Shown: positions 34,131-47,800, counted from the stretch's first letter. The stretch is 64,000 nucleotides of DNA from Coniella vitis (GCA_011317545.1 WUJK01000003.1:2914001-2978000), one strand, 5' to 3'. Notes: a model not told the origin generated them from the letters alone. Numbers and translations: made by a program.

Positions 34131-36773
34131 GTTGGGTGGTGGGTTTCAGTGCTGTTTGTGATGTAATGTCGGACGCTCTGGCGCTCTGGGCATCTGGACC
34201 AGCTTTGAAGCTTTTTTTTGCAGGCATGGACAAGACAGGTGGTGAATGACGATAGCCTCGGAAGTGGGCGGATGTGGAATCTTATCGTGGCAGAGCCTCG
34301 AGCCCCGAAACCCATGTGGATTGGAAGAAGGAAGGAGGGCGAACTGGATGGTGCAACGAGCCAGCCCAGCGCAGCGCAGTTGCGGAAGGTGCGCCGCAGT
34401 CCCATTCACGGCGCTCTTTCTTGATCACCTGCCAAGCAGAAAGTCAAGGAAGGAGCACACGCCTGCCTGATTGACCGTTCTAGCCCAGCCGCAGCTTCCA
34501 GCAGACTTTGTTGTCCGATGCTGTCTTGGATGTTGGTGAGCAGCTGACCGCCCACTCCAAGGCCGCATCGACGCGTCTCAACATTCGTACTCCTACTCCT
34601 AGCTGCATTATGTTAAATCATGGGCAACCCAATGACATGCTATTCGCCATCATGAAGACGCGTATCAGAACCGCTCCATCCTTGGCTTCTGCCGTTTCTA
34701 ATGACGTTCAAGGGGCATTGAGAGGCCGAGTGGTCCCTACATGACTGACAGCAGCGGGATCATCCATCTTTTCCCTCCATTATCCGCGCGTGCGCGCGCC
34801 GATGCGCCTTTGGTTCTCCTTTCAGTAACGGATTCAGCACGATGGCTGCGTCGTCGCCGTGTCGTCAAGTCCAAAATTGGGATCCCATCCGTTAACTAGT
34901 ACATCACCAAAGGCACCGAATAGAGAACACTCCCCAGATTGTGCCTCGTCCTGCGCAGGAAACAACAAGGCTCAACAGTCAGAATTCAACCAGTGCTTTA
35001 TAGCATAGAAATGGTATGTCTTTGTCCTCGACAAGACATGCGAGGGGTATTGTACCATATCCATGCATACTGTAGCCAGCAGGCACGCTCGATTAGGATT
35101 GCAGTCAACGTGAAGCATCTTGGTGTGATCAACTCTATGCGGGGCATTAGAGAGCGCAGCATTGACAAGCAAATGCAATCTATTTGATGGGCGCAACCTC
35201 AAGCACTATGGGCTCAAGTCGCTGTATCGATACTTGGCCCGTGGTCTTTGGGCACCACATACGCTCTGGAAACCTTCTGGAAGAGAAAGAACGGGTCAGA
35301 AACGACGGCTCGACGTGGTCTTGTTCTCATTTACTGGCGACAAAGCCAGAATCAAGGGAGACAGGTGCCAGCGCCGACTGTCATTTGGCGACAGGGCCAG
35401 CCTGGTGTGGGACGAGTGAGTTGGTCCTGTGTGTTTTCTGCTCATTTGGATGGGCATACCGACGAGGGACACCGCTTGCAAGGGGACTTGGGCAAACGCT
35501 GATTGCCATTGGCTCTTACACCTCTCAAAGTACATGGAGAATAATACATTGGCAACACTGGGATGGATCACTCGATGTGCTGAGACTTTTATCACAGGCT
35601 GAGTGAGACAGGTCGCGTCTACTCAAGACTCAGGAGAGTGTACGCTCCACGTCGGGGGCTGTTTCAAGGTGCCTCACCTTTTCTCCAAGTCATTCTCGGG
35701 TCTTTGGCAATGACGTCACGGCTACAGAGGGACATCGGATGGGGGACGTTGTGCAGCTTCTTGCAGCCAAATTGGAGCCGAGTGTGTTGAAATTCAGGCT
35801 CGTCATTGTCACTCAGTTGCTGGGGCCTTGTGCTACGTGTACTATGTAGCCCGTCGTGGTGGTGATACGGGGATCCCGATCTTGGAGACACATGCAATGG
35901 CGTCGGGCTCGCTCATCTCGCTCTGCATTCCTGTTTCTCTTGTCTGTAGACATCCTGGCAAGCTGAAGAGGCTCTAAAAACCCAAGATGTGAATCGAGTA
36001 CATGCATAAGTTTACGGGACGAGACGCAGGAACGGATCTGGCAAGCAATCTCCGTCTGCTCATCCCATCACACGCAGGTGCGGCACGCCTTTTGAGCGTG
36101 GGGTTCTGTGGCTGTGTACATGGTAGACAGACTGAAAAGCCTCTGCTTATGCACGAGATGCTGCATTGCAGCAGCATAGGAAAAGGGCCGTTCGGTAAAA
36201 CACACGAGAATCACAGGATCGTCGTGGTGATGGTGGTGTGGCAGCTGTGTGGCTCAGTGGGCAAGGGCTTTTTCAGTGGGTGCTCCCGTGTGCTACAGAG
36301 GACTGTAGCGAATCACAGGGGGTTCTCGATAATATTCTAGGGGATTGGCTTACTATAGTATACCGTGAAGCCGCCTGAGCCAAAGGTCCCCACTCCTCCG
36401 CCACCCAACCAACCTCTGTGTTTCGGGGGCGAATGTTATCCCCGGATTGCTCATTTCGGGGGGCAAGGCTGAAGACGGCATGTGCATTCTGTTTGCTGCC
36501 TGCTTTTGCCTGCCTGCTTTTGCCTTACTCTCTTTCTACCGTGTTCGCCGCTCGAAGCCCCTCCCTTTTCTATGCATGGTACTTGGTTGATGGAACCTGC
36601 ACACATCCTGGTTGAGAAGAGCTTGATCTCCTTCGCTCGGACCTTGTGCAGGGCAGAGACTGGTCGAGCAGAGAGGCGGGGGAGAGAAAGAGAGAATTAA
36701 TTAAAAAAATAAAATAAAAAATAAAGGGGGGCGGAGGGGAAACGCCCGCGCAAAGCCACTCCCTCGGAACAGA
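34131..36773. other. 2.6-kb intergenic region, no supported gene
   Basis: Frames at 35162-35606 and 36002-36340 are open but overlap each other and resemble nothing. A CGTGCGCGCGCC stretch occurs near 34790. The last 120 bases before the STK19 start are AT/A-rich then G-rich. Confidence 0.4.
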
Positions 36774-38327
36774 ATGACGAGTCGGCTGCGAGCCATTCTC
36801 GGCGGCTCAAACAGGGTCCAGAAGAAGAGGCAGACGAAGCCGCCGCCAAGGAAAGCCTCGCCGCCAAAGGCTAGTGGGACGACGAGCAGAGAGGTGGCGA
36901 TAGCATCAGCTGCTTCAGCATCGTCAGCAGCTTGGAGCGACGCACTGCCGCGGACCAAGCCGAGTGTGGCATCCGGCTCCTCTTTGTCGACTCGCAAAGA
37001 TGTGACAACAACAACAACAGCAACAACTAACTTTCACAACGCCCATGGCCATAACAGCAATGACAGCTTCACCCACGCCCTGTTGACGGATCTCAGCCTG
37101 CGCGACGTCCCCCAAGCCATGCGCTTCGCCATCCGTACCATGTTCACGCCGCTCCCGGACCCGCCGTCGGCCGCAGGGCTACACTCGACGCGTGTCGCCG
37201 AGCTGCTCACCTTTAGGCAGCATCTCCCTCGTCTCGTCACCCTCGCGCACCTGCATGGGCTGTTGGAGAAGAGCAGCCCGACAGCCATGGAGCGCGAGGC
37301 AGCGAGCGTGATTTACGGCGGGGCGGTGCGCAAAGTCGTCATTCTGCGGAGAGGCACAGGCACGCTTTCTGGTGGAAGCAGCAGCAGCAACACCGCTGCG
37401 AGGTCATCCTCCCCGTCCTCGGCGCGAGGAAGAGGCGGCAAAACGCCCAAGGAACGGGCCGAAATCGCCGCGGCAGCCGGTGCTGTTGGCGGCGGGGTTG
37501 TCGAGTTGCTGATTGAGAGTGCAGAGCTGTACACGCTCGTGCTTGCTTCCTCGCATCTCGACGATGCCACAAAGGAGGGATTTGTGCAGTGGCTGAAGGG
37601 GAACCCGACCAGCTTGACGCTGAGCCCGCGAGAGGCGGGGCTCGCGCCGCAGCAGATTGATCAGCTTGTCCGCGGCGGCTTTCTGACGACATATCACGAT
37701 GTGGTGTTTGACGAGCTGGGGCATGTTGCTGCTGCGGGGATGTTTGCGCGTGCTGGAGGGCCGGCCATGTATCCGGGCAGTGCTGGTGGCAGTGCCGGCG
37801 GGATCAATATAGGTGCTATTGCGCGTGCTCCCACGGGATCGATGGAGGCTGTGGGCGGAAGGGGCGCTGTCCTTCGCTCTGGTGGAGGAGGAGGAGGAGG
37901 AGGAGCAGGTAGTGGCGGTGGATCACTCAACGGGAGCCAAGGCATACATCACAGCTACAACAACAACAACAACAGTGAGCTATCCGTTGCGGTCCCAGGC
38001 CAAGGAACCTTTCTCAAACTTCGCACTGCGGCGCTGGTACATTTACTGGGCCTCTTGGGCAGCGCTGGTCGTTGCTCTCACTCTACAACCCCCCCGGGCG
38101 AATTGACCGAGACGATGCTGCGGGAGCGGTGGGATGGCGGGACGCTGAACGCGCACAAGAGGGCAAGGCGAGAGTGGGACGGGGTTGTCTTGGCTGGGCG
38201 GACGAAGAAGTGGAAGGAGTTCTGGGGCCTGGGGTTCGCGTGGGTGTTGAGCGAGGCGCGGGGCGCGGGGCTGGTTGAGGTGTTTGAGACGGGGAGTGTC
38301 GGGAGAGGGGTGAGGGTGCTGGTGTGA
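36774..38327 (+). CDS. STK19 homologue (winged-helix protein, transcription-coupled repair factor family)
   Basis: A single exon of 517 residues. Human STK19, once called a kinase, is a DNA-binding winged-helix protein that positions TFIIH in transcription-coupled nucleotide excision repair. Family-like blocks are FTHALLTDLSLRDVPQAMRF (about 100-120), RFAIRTMFTPLPDP, FRQHLPRLVTLAHLHGLLEK, REAASVIYGGAVRKVVILRR, VELLIESAELYTLVLASSHL, LAPQQIDQLVRGGFLTTYH and FGLKLRTAAL-like FLKLRTAALVHLLGLLG. The protein is longer than the animal form because of inserted low-complexity tracts: a Ser/Arg tract near residue 205, and a poly-Gly run then poly-Asn near 365-400. The C-terminus keeps WKEFWGLGFAWVLSEARGAG. 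Assignment is from family resemblance; there is no kinase motif. Confidence 0.78.
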   Translation: MTSRLRAILGGSNRVQKKRQTKPPPRKASPPKASGTTSREVAIASAASASSAAWSDALPRTKPSVASGSSLSTRKDVTTTTTATTNFHNAHGHNSNDSFTHALLTDLSLRDVPQAMRFAIRTMFTPLPDPPSAAGLHSTRVAELLTFRQHLPRLVTLAHLHGLLEKSSPTAMEREAASVIYGGAVRKVVILRRGTGTLSGGSSSSNTAARSSSPSSARGRGGKTPKERAEIAAAAGAVGGGVVELLIESAELYTLVLASSHLDDATKEGFVQWLKGNPTSLTLSPREAGLAPQQIDQLVRGGFLTTYHDVVFDELGHVAAAGMFARAGGPAMYPGSAGGSAGGINIGAIARAPTGSMEAVGGRGAVLRSGGGGGGGGAGSGGGSLNGSQGIHHSYNNNNNSELSVAVPGQGTFLKLRTAALVHLLGLLGSAGRCSHSTTPPGELTETMLRERWDGGTLNAHKRARREWDGVVLAGRTKKWKEFWGLGFAWVLSEARGAGLVEVFETGSVGRGVRVLV

Positions 38328-39521
38328 TGACCGAGCGTGGCTCATTGCTTTGTCAAAGGGGCGCAGTGCTGTGTTGTACAGTATAGGATGGTGTGTGAAG
38401 GGGGTTTCGCATTGGTTTGGAGGTGATGATGGCCTGCTGGGTTGGGAGTCAATGGCGTTTCGGTTCACAGGGTTGGGAAACTTGGTACTATTCCAGTATG
38501 TATCGAGTATGGGTGGCATGGTGGCACGGGTTTACTGGCATTGCTCACGAAACGAATCTGATGCTTGATACGAATGCGAAGAGTGTTTTTTTTTTTCTCT
38601 TCTTCTTTTCTCCTTCTTTTTCTTCCGCCCATCGTTCCTAGTACGTACATACCAAGTTATGCCTTTGTGAAAAACTCTGACTAGATTACATTGACAACTA
38701 ACAAAGAAAAAGAAGAAAAAAACAGAAACCGAAACTCGGGATCGACGGCATCTTCAGTTGTTGTTGACTATGACTACTGCTCCTCTAGTATATCCTTTAA
38801 TATGCCGGATACGGGGCGTCGTTGGCTCTTGTGTATGATGTATATATGACTGAAGCTAGGATACCCTTTTCAGCTTTGGCTCACGCGAGAGGCGTGAATT
38901 CTTTTTCTTTTCCTTTTTCTTTTTCTTTTTATTTCTCTCTCCTCTTTTGGGGTGTGTACTATGTATCATGATCAATAATAGAGATGTTGTTATTATTGTT
39001 GGTATCCACACTTCGAAAGAGATAACCTTGTATATTATATACTATGAGAAAGGAGGAACGCAGTGAGGTATAGTCGACTCATGGGACTATATCAAAGCCG
39101 ACTGGAGGAGAGGTTTTTTTTTTTTTTTCTCCAACCCCCCCCCCCCAAAAAAAAGTCAGAGATAAGGACACGGAACCGGCCGTGGTCCATGACCTGGCTG
39201 GTAATATCTAGACGTTGTTATAGTACTATAGTACTCCATGTACTTGTTCTACGAAAAGTGTCATGTGAGAGTTATTCCATGTCGTGCTGCTACTACACTA
39301 CACATAGTACAGTATACTTACTACGACGGAGAGAGAATGGGAATTATTGGCCCACAGTCCAAAGGTGTGCGGAGATGTGTTCGTCCGGACTGACTTACTG
39401 ACTGTCTGTGTCTATCTGTACTACATACCCCAGGTTTGCCTGACAAGGTTGGCTAAAAAAAAAAAAAAAAGTTTACTTTATTTGATCGATTAAGCTTGTT
39501 CATGATTCGCTCTCTGTCCTC

Positions 39522-39553
39522 TTTTTTGGGGGGGGGGGGGGCGGGCGGGCGGA
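39522..39553 (+). repeat. T-run/G-run followed by GGGC repeats
   Basis: Six T are followed by about 14 G, then CGGGCGGGCGGAGGG. The G-rich strand has enough G tracts for a G-quadruplex. Confidence 0.7.
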
Positions 39554-39667
39554 GGGTTGTCTCTTTGTTTTATCTAGCATTGTTTTGTACTAACTAAGCA
39601 CCAATAATACTCGTACTTCTTATTAGCTAGCCTCTTTTCTTTTGTGGTTAAAAAAAAAAGAAGGCTG

Positions 39668-39700
39668 AGCACAGCACAGCACAGCACAGCACAGCACAGC
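39668..39700 (+). repeat. Pentanucleotide tandem repeat (GCACA)n
   Basis: About six and a half uninterrupted copies of a GCACA/CACAG unit, next to an A9 run at about 39651. Confidence 0.85.
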
Positions 39701-41820
39701 CAGCGCACGCACGAGCCTTTTTCTCTTGATTGATAGGAAGAGGAAATCTGCGCAAAGGCCCCCTTGGCAAATCATTCTTTGGAGGGGTCCCTGTCCAGGG
39801 CGGAAAAAAAAGAAAGAGGGTTTTGGGCTTGTGCGTAGTAGTATCATGGGTAAAGTGAGCGCGATGGATGATGATACTATACAGTATATAGTTAGTTACC
39901 CCGGGGGGGGGGTTTGATAATGATTGACCTCAGTGGCGTTTTCTTCTTCACGATCTTTTGTTTTCAACCATGGAGGGGGAAAGGATAGAAAAGAAAAGAA
40001 AAAATAAGAAAAAAAAAAAGGGGGGGGGGTTCGCCACGTTAGTAGTGCTATGAAGATGGGATGGTCGATGTTGAATCATCTTGTAAAATACTAGATGTAT
40101 GGATAATACACTGTAGACTGTATTGTGGAACTGGATACTCTCCTTCTTCTTCAACTTTAACAACAACAACAACGATAACAAGGAAAAAGACCCCCAAGAG
40201 AAACGGTCTGCGTGGCGCGGACACGGCTACTACTGAATAAGCAAAAGTTCATCAATCTACATAAATTCAATAACTAAAGGTTTTCAAAATTCTGTTTGAT
40301 GATGGGGTCTCTTTCGTCGTAGTGTGCGGTCCCTGGCTTGGAGACTTGTTTGATATATCGATGGCTCCTGTGGATATCCGTACACTTATCAGTGCCACTT
40401 CAAAGTATATTGGATGGCGGGGAGCTTCGAGTCTTTACCCTTTGCGTCACTGCCTTGCGAGGGTAGCGGGTAGGTGATATGATAAGGCGAGTAGTCAGAG
40501 TCAATTAAGAGGGTGAAAAGAAAGTGTAATAAGGACCAAAAGAAGGGGAGAAACTAAGGCAAGGTACCGCCACTAGCTTGGCAGCTTTTGGGTTTGTGGG
40601 ATCCCTGTGATTGTGTGGGCTTGGGAGTTTCTTTACTAGCCTGATACGAAGTAGTTCGTGGTGCAGGTGGCCCGGGTAGGCTACGGAAGAGTTGCCGAGC
40701 GGCTTTGGGGAGGGAAACGGGGGGAGGGGGTGGGTTGTTGACGATGTGTGCTGATGATGACGACGACAACGAGGAGACAAGGGAGAGGAAGAGTCGATGG
40801 AGACTCTTGGGCCTTTGGGAGGCAATGGATGGTGGCCAAGCACAAGAGGTGATTGTGATTGGATACGATACGTAGATGCAAATAGTATATAGGCCTCTCA
40901 TAGCAACAAGAATACGCAAGATCCTCCATAGGTAGGCAAGGATGAGTGAGAAATATCAGGCCTGGTAGGCGAACCGCTTCCCTGTGGCCATCTTCTTCTT
41001 GTCCTCGGTCACCAACTTTTTCGTTTCTTACCATAGAATAATACACAAGCTGATTGTGGAATGAAAATGACAGCATAGCATTGGAAACGATTCAAGGGTT
41101 AAAAGCGCTCGGATGCGTACATGGTATTTTTGCCAAACCTCAACATGTCGATCGTGGACCGGCCCATTCTGTGAAGGCAAAAAAGCATGCAAAGTACACA
41201 CATATATGCTCACTGCTACAGTCTCACAGTACTTACATCCAGGGTTGAGAATCATGGGAGTTCCCACAAGAGGAAAAAGAAAAGATGATCGTGGTCCCGT
41301 ACCTGCGTCCGCTTGTGCATAGACCCTTGACTGACACCACCCACCCCTTCGTCCCTGTCTCTCCCTCTCTTCTTTCTCTCTCTCTCTTACTACATAGTAT
41401 GTATACATAGCATACCACGTACCGTAGTGCCTCCCAAGGATGTGAGAGTTGAAAGAAGAAGAAAAGCGCTAGCTACCCTGGACCCGGGCGTTTCTCCCCG
41501 GAACTGCAACGAAAACCCGCTCTGCAGGTGAGTCGGAGTGGCAATTATCGTAGATTTGAGCCAGCCTATTGTCTCTACTATAACATATTTTTGGGGGTTT
41601 GCCGATCACTGCTCTTTTGTGGCAGACGTGACGAAAAAGTTCCACTTGCCTAACTTGGGCGGTGATGGGCCCGGGTTGTCCATGATCCGAAGTGTAAGCT
41701 TTTTCGAGGGTTCCTGAGAGGGGATGAGCAGTGGAGGCAATGATTGTCTGCCAAAAGATGCTTTGGTTTTTGCTTTTGTATTTTCCCTTTTCTCCTTCTG
41801 GTTCTGTTATTGCTGAGTGA

Positions 41821-41824
<4 letters not shown>

Positions 41825-41859
<35 letters not shown>
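41825..41859 (+). repeat. Dinucleotide repeat (GT)n
   Basis: About 17 perfect GT copies, flanked by GAGT-type degenerate copies. Confidence 0.9.
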
Positions 41860-41861
<2 letters not shown>

Positions 41862-44800
41862 AGTGAATACGAAGCAAGCCCTCCAACCCCCGCGCAAGCG
41901 ATATTGAAGAGTTGCAATTGCAAATGTGATGAATGCTACACTAATGCGCATATGTATGCATGCTCTGTATACAAAGCCCAGAAGAAAAGAAAAAAGACAC
42001 GAGGGTTGGTTAAAAAGAAAAACGTGATTCATGATGCTATGTGATTGGGCCTTGTCCTCAGACAGCCAGCCAGCCAGCTGAGAGACTGAGAGACAAGCTG
42101 ACGGAGTGTTTTGGCATCTTCGTGTCTCTCTTTTTTTTGTTTTTGTTTTTCCCTTAGTCGCGCCGATCCCTATACTTGTAGATCCCACTTGCACTAACCT
42201 CCATCAAGCGAGCTTTCCTTGGTTATGTACCATGTATTCCCAAGTCGCGTTAGGGATGTGGGGAGGAGGGGAGTGAAGCCCTGTCTAGTTTTTCCGTTTT
42301 CGAACACTGCGCACGTAAAGACCTCCAGAACAATATATAATAGACACATACTATGACAGTCAGTCATGCTACTATGTAAAGTATTCATGACGCCAAAGGA
42401 TCATCTTATCTCTCCATCCATCTACTATGTAGTGGCTGCGAGAGCTATGGTAATTTTATACAAAATAGTGTTTTTGGCGATCTCCAGGGTCTGTTCTTGT
42501 ATGTAGTTGTCGACGGGTGTGTCTATAGAATGTACCGTATAGTTTTTATCTAAAAGACTTGAGTTTGTGTTACATAGTATTGTTTTTTTTTTTTTTTTGT
42601 CCTCCTCCTCCTCCTCGGAACCTTTACACACGTGTTGCGCGTCGAGGAGCGCGTTCAACGGACGCATAGCACAGCACGGTTGCCCCGACCGGGCTTTTTT
42701 TCTTTCTTTTTTCTTCTTCTTTCTTTTTTTCCCTCTCCCAAAACAGCTCCGATGTATATACTACGTACATGGTGATAAACCAATCTAGGCAATGCAGGCA
42801 AGGGAAGCGTTATACTTGTAAGTTGTACCCTGACTCACACCCCCCGATTCACACTCAAGGAGAGTATACAGAAAAAAAAAAGTATAATCTTTGCATTCTA
42901 TTCAAGTCATATAGTAGTTTTTTGTGTATTGAGCAAAGGGAGCTAGCTAAAGGACGCCATGGCGGTACAGAGTACTTGCATCATGTCTTTTTTTTTTCTC
43001 TCTCTTTTTTTCTCTTTTCTTTTCTTCTTCCTGTTCTTCCTCTTTCTCTTCCTTTCGCATGTGCGCATTTATGAAATGAATGAAGACTATATACAGTGCT
43101 GGAAAGTGATGGAAACACAAATACCGGGATTATAGCAAGAGAAATAAATGTTCATAGTAAGTTAAAATAAAAAAAAGAAGAAGAAAAAACACAAAAAAAG
43201 AAAACACAAAAAATAGTCAAGAGTACGTACGCAAAGCCATCGGATTAGTGTACTCTATTGATGCCTGAGCGGCCCGGGCCCGTCTGTGCATTGCCATGTA
43301 CCTGAAACTTGGTTATTTCTCAACGTCTTCTCTGCCTTTTTTTTAAAAGAAACAATTGCCATGTGTGTGTTCATAATCGATACACAGTACTGACGAGGGT
43401 TTGTCTGGGTCAATATAGTATACACTACATAGTAATGACTGCTGCATGTAACAGAGTATAATACCAAAGACACGGCAGTGAATGTTACATAATATGAGCG
43501 GATTCACTTATTAAGCATCGTAAGTTTTTAACCAAAAAAAAACAACCCGGCGGAAAAATATGTTTGTGATTTATATCTTCATCACATATCACAACATGGA
43601 CATTTATTTGTGCATACAACACGATCCATGGTAGTACCGTAGATCCGAATAGAATGCCGTTTAACTCAAAACTGCGGCGGCTCCCTGATAATAAACGTGG
43701 AATGGGCGGTTAGTGCTCCTTGCGTTGGGGCCTCGGGGGGGGGGGGCAAGAATTTGTCCGTATAGTATGTATGGATACTACTTAGGATCGTCATGATGTC
43801 CTGATAAGATGCGTTTTTTTCCCTGTTCTTTTGCTCTTTCGCTTAACCCTGCCGGATATCTTTTGCATAATTGAAACGATTGACATCACAGCATATATAT
43901 GTATTTGATACAATTTCTTTCCTCTCTCATGATTTCATTCTCCTGTCTGTTTTTATTTCGACAGCCAGGGGAGGGGGCCTTGGGAACAGGATGACATAGC
44001 GAAAGGGCAAAAAGAAGATGAAGAAAAAGTGGAAGCGGCTTCAGGTGTGTGATAACCCGGTGGCACCCTCCGGAGATTGCCTTGCAAAGCTTAATATTTG
44101 CCCACTTCTCTGAGAGGTTGGATCAGCAACGGTTCACTATGGTATCCGTCTGTCTGTAAGTCTGCGAGTCTGCGAGTCTGTGAGTCTGTGAAACGACGAC
44201 CAAGTGCAATGAATGAGGGTATATATATACATATCGCCACGGTGTTCAGGCGAAAGCAAAGGATCAAGGGGAGGCCGAACGAGGTGAGAAGTGTGTGGGT
44301 TGGCGAGAGCGACTCGGGGAGAGGCGTGAAAGCAGTATCCCGCTCGTTTGGTGAAATGAGGTCTTGGTGTGCTTGATTAGTATCTTGTGCGGCTTGTGAA
44401 GCACATCAGTGAGGAGCAGAGGCTCCATTGATCTCCCTGGGTCGCCCTTCCCAGACGTGTGATGGCGGTCCCGTCAAAAGTCCGAGCCGAGCACGGCATG
44501 GTGAGCAACAGGGAGGAGATGCTGATGACGAACCGGAGCGTGCGTGTCTGTCGGAGAGAAGGATCTGGGAAATGAGAAGCCATTTTGTTTCCTGCCAATA
44601 ATCTTGCACAAAAAGATACCAACAAGACGCGTTGTCGCTCATACCAGACACAACAACCCTCTCGCCTCCCCTCCTCCCCCTTCTTCCAAAAGAGGGGCCG
44701 TTACTGCTTTGGAGCTAGGCGAGAGAGTGGAAGACGGGTGTGGTTTGGCGGCCGGCCTGCAGGTGCATCTGTGTGTTTCTGCTGCTGGCCAAAGTCGATG

Positions 44801-47800
44801 GGGAAATGCAGTCGTCGCTGTGGTTGTTGACGTTGTGTTTGTTGACAAAGTTGGGGGGGGTGGGTTGGCTGTGATAGGCCGCTGAGGTTGCAGCAGGGCG
44901 AACAGGCGAACAGGCGAGCGGGCGAGCCGGTGGGTGCAGCTTGCAGCACTGCTTCTATGTACTCCAAGTAAGTACTATGTACCTAGCAGGCGCTGGGGCG
45001 GCAGTGGGTGGGGGAGGGTTGCATTGCAGGCCGTTGCAGTGGCAGAGTGGGTGGATGACAGGCCCTGGCAAAGAACAAAGGTGCTGCCCAGAGCGAAGCG
45101 CTAACACATAGTACATAGTACTTCTACCAACCTCGGTGGGTGAAAGCGGATTTGATTGCGCTGCCGTGTACATAGGTACCTGGTCTTGCCGGCCTGCCAG
45201 CCAAAACAGCAGCAGGATGCGGTATCGTACTTGTACCTACATAAACCTCCGCAATCCTGCCCAGAGTGTCGGGGACCAGCACAGAAAGGGGCGACGTGCC
45301 CAAGACGCGGAGTCGACGCGCGCAAAGTACCTGCTCTTTGCTCGGTTTGCAGGAATGCGCAAAGCGTCGAAAGACAATGGAGAGAAAGGGCCTGCAAAAG
45401 CAGTTCTGCCGGGAAGGTCGAGGCTCTTGCTGGGGGTCCCTGTCAATGGCCTGCCACTACGGGGGAGCTGTGCTATGGGAGCCCAGCACAAACTCTTGGC
45501 ACGTGCGCTTTGTGCGTACGAGTAACCGTACTACGACATACAATGTCTGCACTCTGTGCTATGTATTTCTTGTATGATTATCCTTTTTCTCAGCAGAATT
45601 GCCGTTAGACTGGAAATGACTGGCAGCAAACCTCAGAGGGCACCATGGTCAGCATATATTGGTCCGTTGCTTCCGCCACCAAATCGTGTAGATGGGACAC
45701 AGGCAGACAGGGTAGTATCGAGCGTGGGTGCTGTGTGCTTAGGGTCGTACCCATGCTGTGTACTATGCAGTGTATAGTACGGGGTACAGGGGGCTACCAA
45801 GCCCCTATCAGTTCAATCACACAGGCTTGCCCCGAGGCGCACGTGCTAATTCGTCGCTGGGCTGCAAGTACCCGGCTAGTATCCTTTGGGCTCAGCAGCC
45901 AAAGAGGTGCCAGAGTGCCGATCGTTGAACGCCGCCGGTGCTGGGGGGCAGGGGGTGCCTGGCCGCGTCAACAGGGAAGCCCCCGGGCTCGCAGGGGACT
46001 CGCGCAAATTGCCCTCGCAGGCACCTTGCCCACCTGGGCAGTCGCCAGGGCCCCCGCTAGGCGGACAGGCGGGAAAAGGGTTCTCTTGCCCTCGCCAGCG
46101 CAATCCCATTCCATCTCGTCCTGTCCAATCCAAGCCTCGGGCCACTCGTTTGGTTGACATAGTAGCAATCCATTCGTCGATTCAACCACCCAGTCATTGC
46201 AATCCAGCAATCAGCCGGCCAAACACCACCTCGACAGGCCCCGACCCTGGTCGTGTGGTGAGTGAACTGCCAGCCAACCGAGACCTTGTGCGCCAGCCTG
46301 GGACGTGGCTTGCCTCATTGTCTGCCCGACCGACTGATCTCCTCCTCCGCCTCCTCCTCGCCCTCGTCCTGCTCGTCCTCCTGCTTGTGTCGCGTTACCG
46401 CCGCTACTGCTCCTGCTGCTGCTTCCCGCACGCCTGCTCGGCCGTCATTTGCTGGGCATTCTTCTTCCTCCTTCTCTCCACCGCCGCCTTCCGTCCGCCT
46501 CACCAACCGCCTTCTCCACCACCAACACCTGCTTCCTACCCAACGCGGCGGCACGACCCCAGCGCCATCATCGAGCCCCTCGATAAGACTGACAGACTGG
46601 CTCTGAACGCGAAGACACGACACCCGTGCGTTTGTCATCCTAGAACCCCCTCTCCGCTCGCCCGTCGTGTCTCTCGGCCGCTTCGCTGTCGACCATCACG
46701 GCCAGCTGAGCTCCATCCACCCTCTCAGCGCCGCTGGTACTTGAGCTCATGCAAAATTGTAGCAACCTGGCCGAGCACCTTGTATTGTTGCTGCCTTCGC
46801 CTTGCTGCAACACACAAAGCCTGGTGACTGTTTGCTGCGCGCCTCCAAAAGAAACCGCCTTCTTCTACCAGCCTGGTTTCCCCTGGTTGCCGCCCTCTGG
46901 CAACTAACTGCAAATCGATTGCATTCGCTGCTGGATCCCCGCTCGACCGCAAATTCAGCTCACGGCCTCGATTGACTGCGCCGTCTTTTGTCGGTACCGT
47001 CGTTGCGTACAGAACTCGATCCGCAACCGCCATCACGCCACTACCCGTCCCCCGCCTCGCACACCCCAGGCACATGCCAATCGGTATCGACCAAGGACAC
47101 GCACCGGCTGCACGATCCCTCCTGTTTTTGTTTCGTAGGCAGCGAGCACACCCAGCGATTCCAGAGACAAATAAGAGGCTACGCTCCTCCCACCAAGGTA
47201 TGCAAGATTTCGTTATGCATTGATCAAGGCTGCCCTACAGAGAGGATAGCCGCGCTGAGCGGAGCGGTTGTTGGTGCGCTTGGCCCGGTTCGGCGCCACA
47301 AAGGGAGCTTCGACGCCCGGCCCCCAAAGACTTTCCTTCCGCTCATGTCTTTCCGAACCGAGTCTCACCTGCCCTTGCTCGTCTACCCTCTCTCTGTGCT
47401 GATGATGGACATAATACCAGCGGCTATTGCTGCTGTAGACCTCTTCTTGAGCTCTTCTTCTACACGCTAGCAACAACTGACAACTTCCTCCAGGGACCCT
47501 GGTAGCCGTATACGCGCATAAACTCTTGTCACCACCTCGACCCTGTCTAACCCACGCGGTTGATTTTTCTGATTGCGGTTCGGCCCTTGTGTGCCTGACC
47601 GTTTGGCTTTGGGTGCTCCGATAGGCGTTGGCGACCACTGACGTCAAAATTCATACGAGCGTTTATGTGACCAGGCTTGCACAGCAACCCCTGCCACACT
47701 TGCCTGCATGTCGACTGCTCACGGCACTGTCGATACATACCTCCTCCCAACAAGACGAGTACTCCGTGTTTGCGACAACTACCCAGGTCGACAAACACCA

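Noticed and set aside
45136..45608. Cys-rich overlapping open frames
   Set aside because: Three frames are open at once in a GC-rich patch, so none stands out as coding.
45886..46827. 313-codon plus-strand frame upstream of kipA
   Set aside because: Pro/Arg/Ser composition follows the CT-rich base content, overlapping frames are equally open, and no conserved block or intron is seen.
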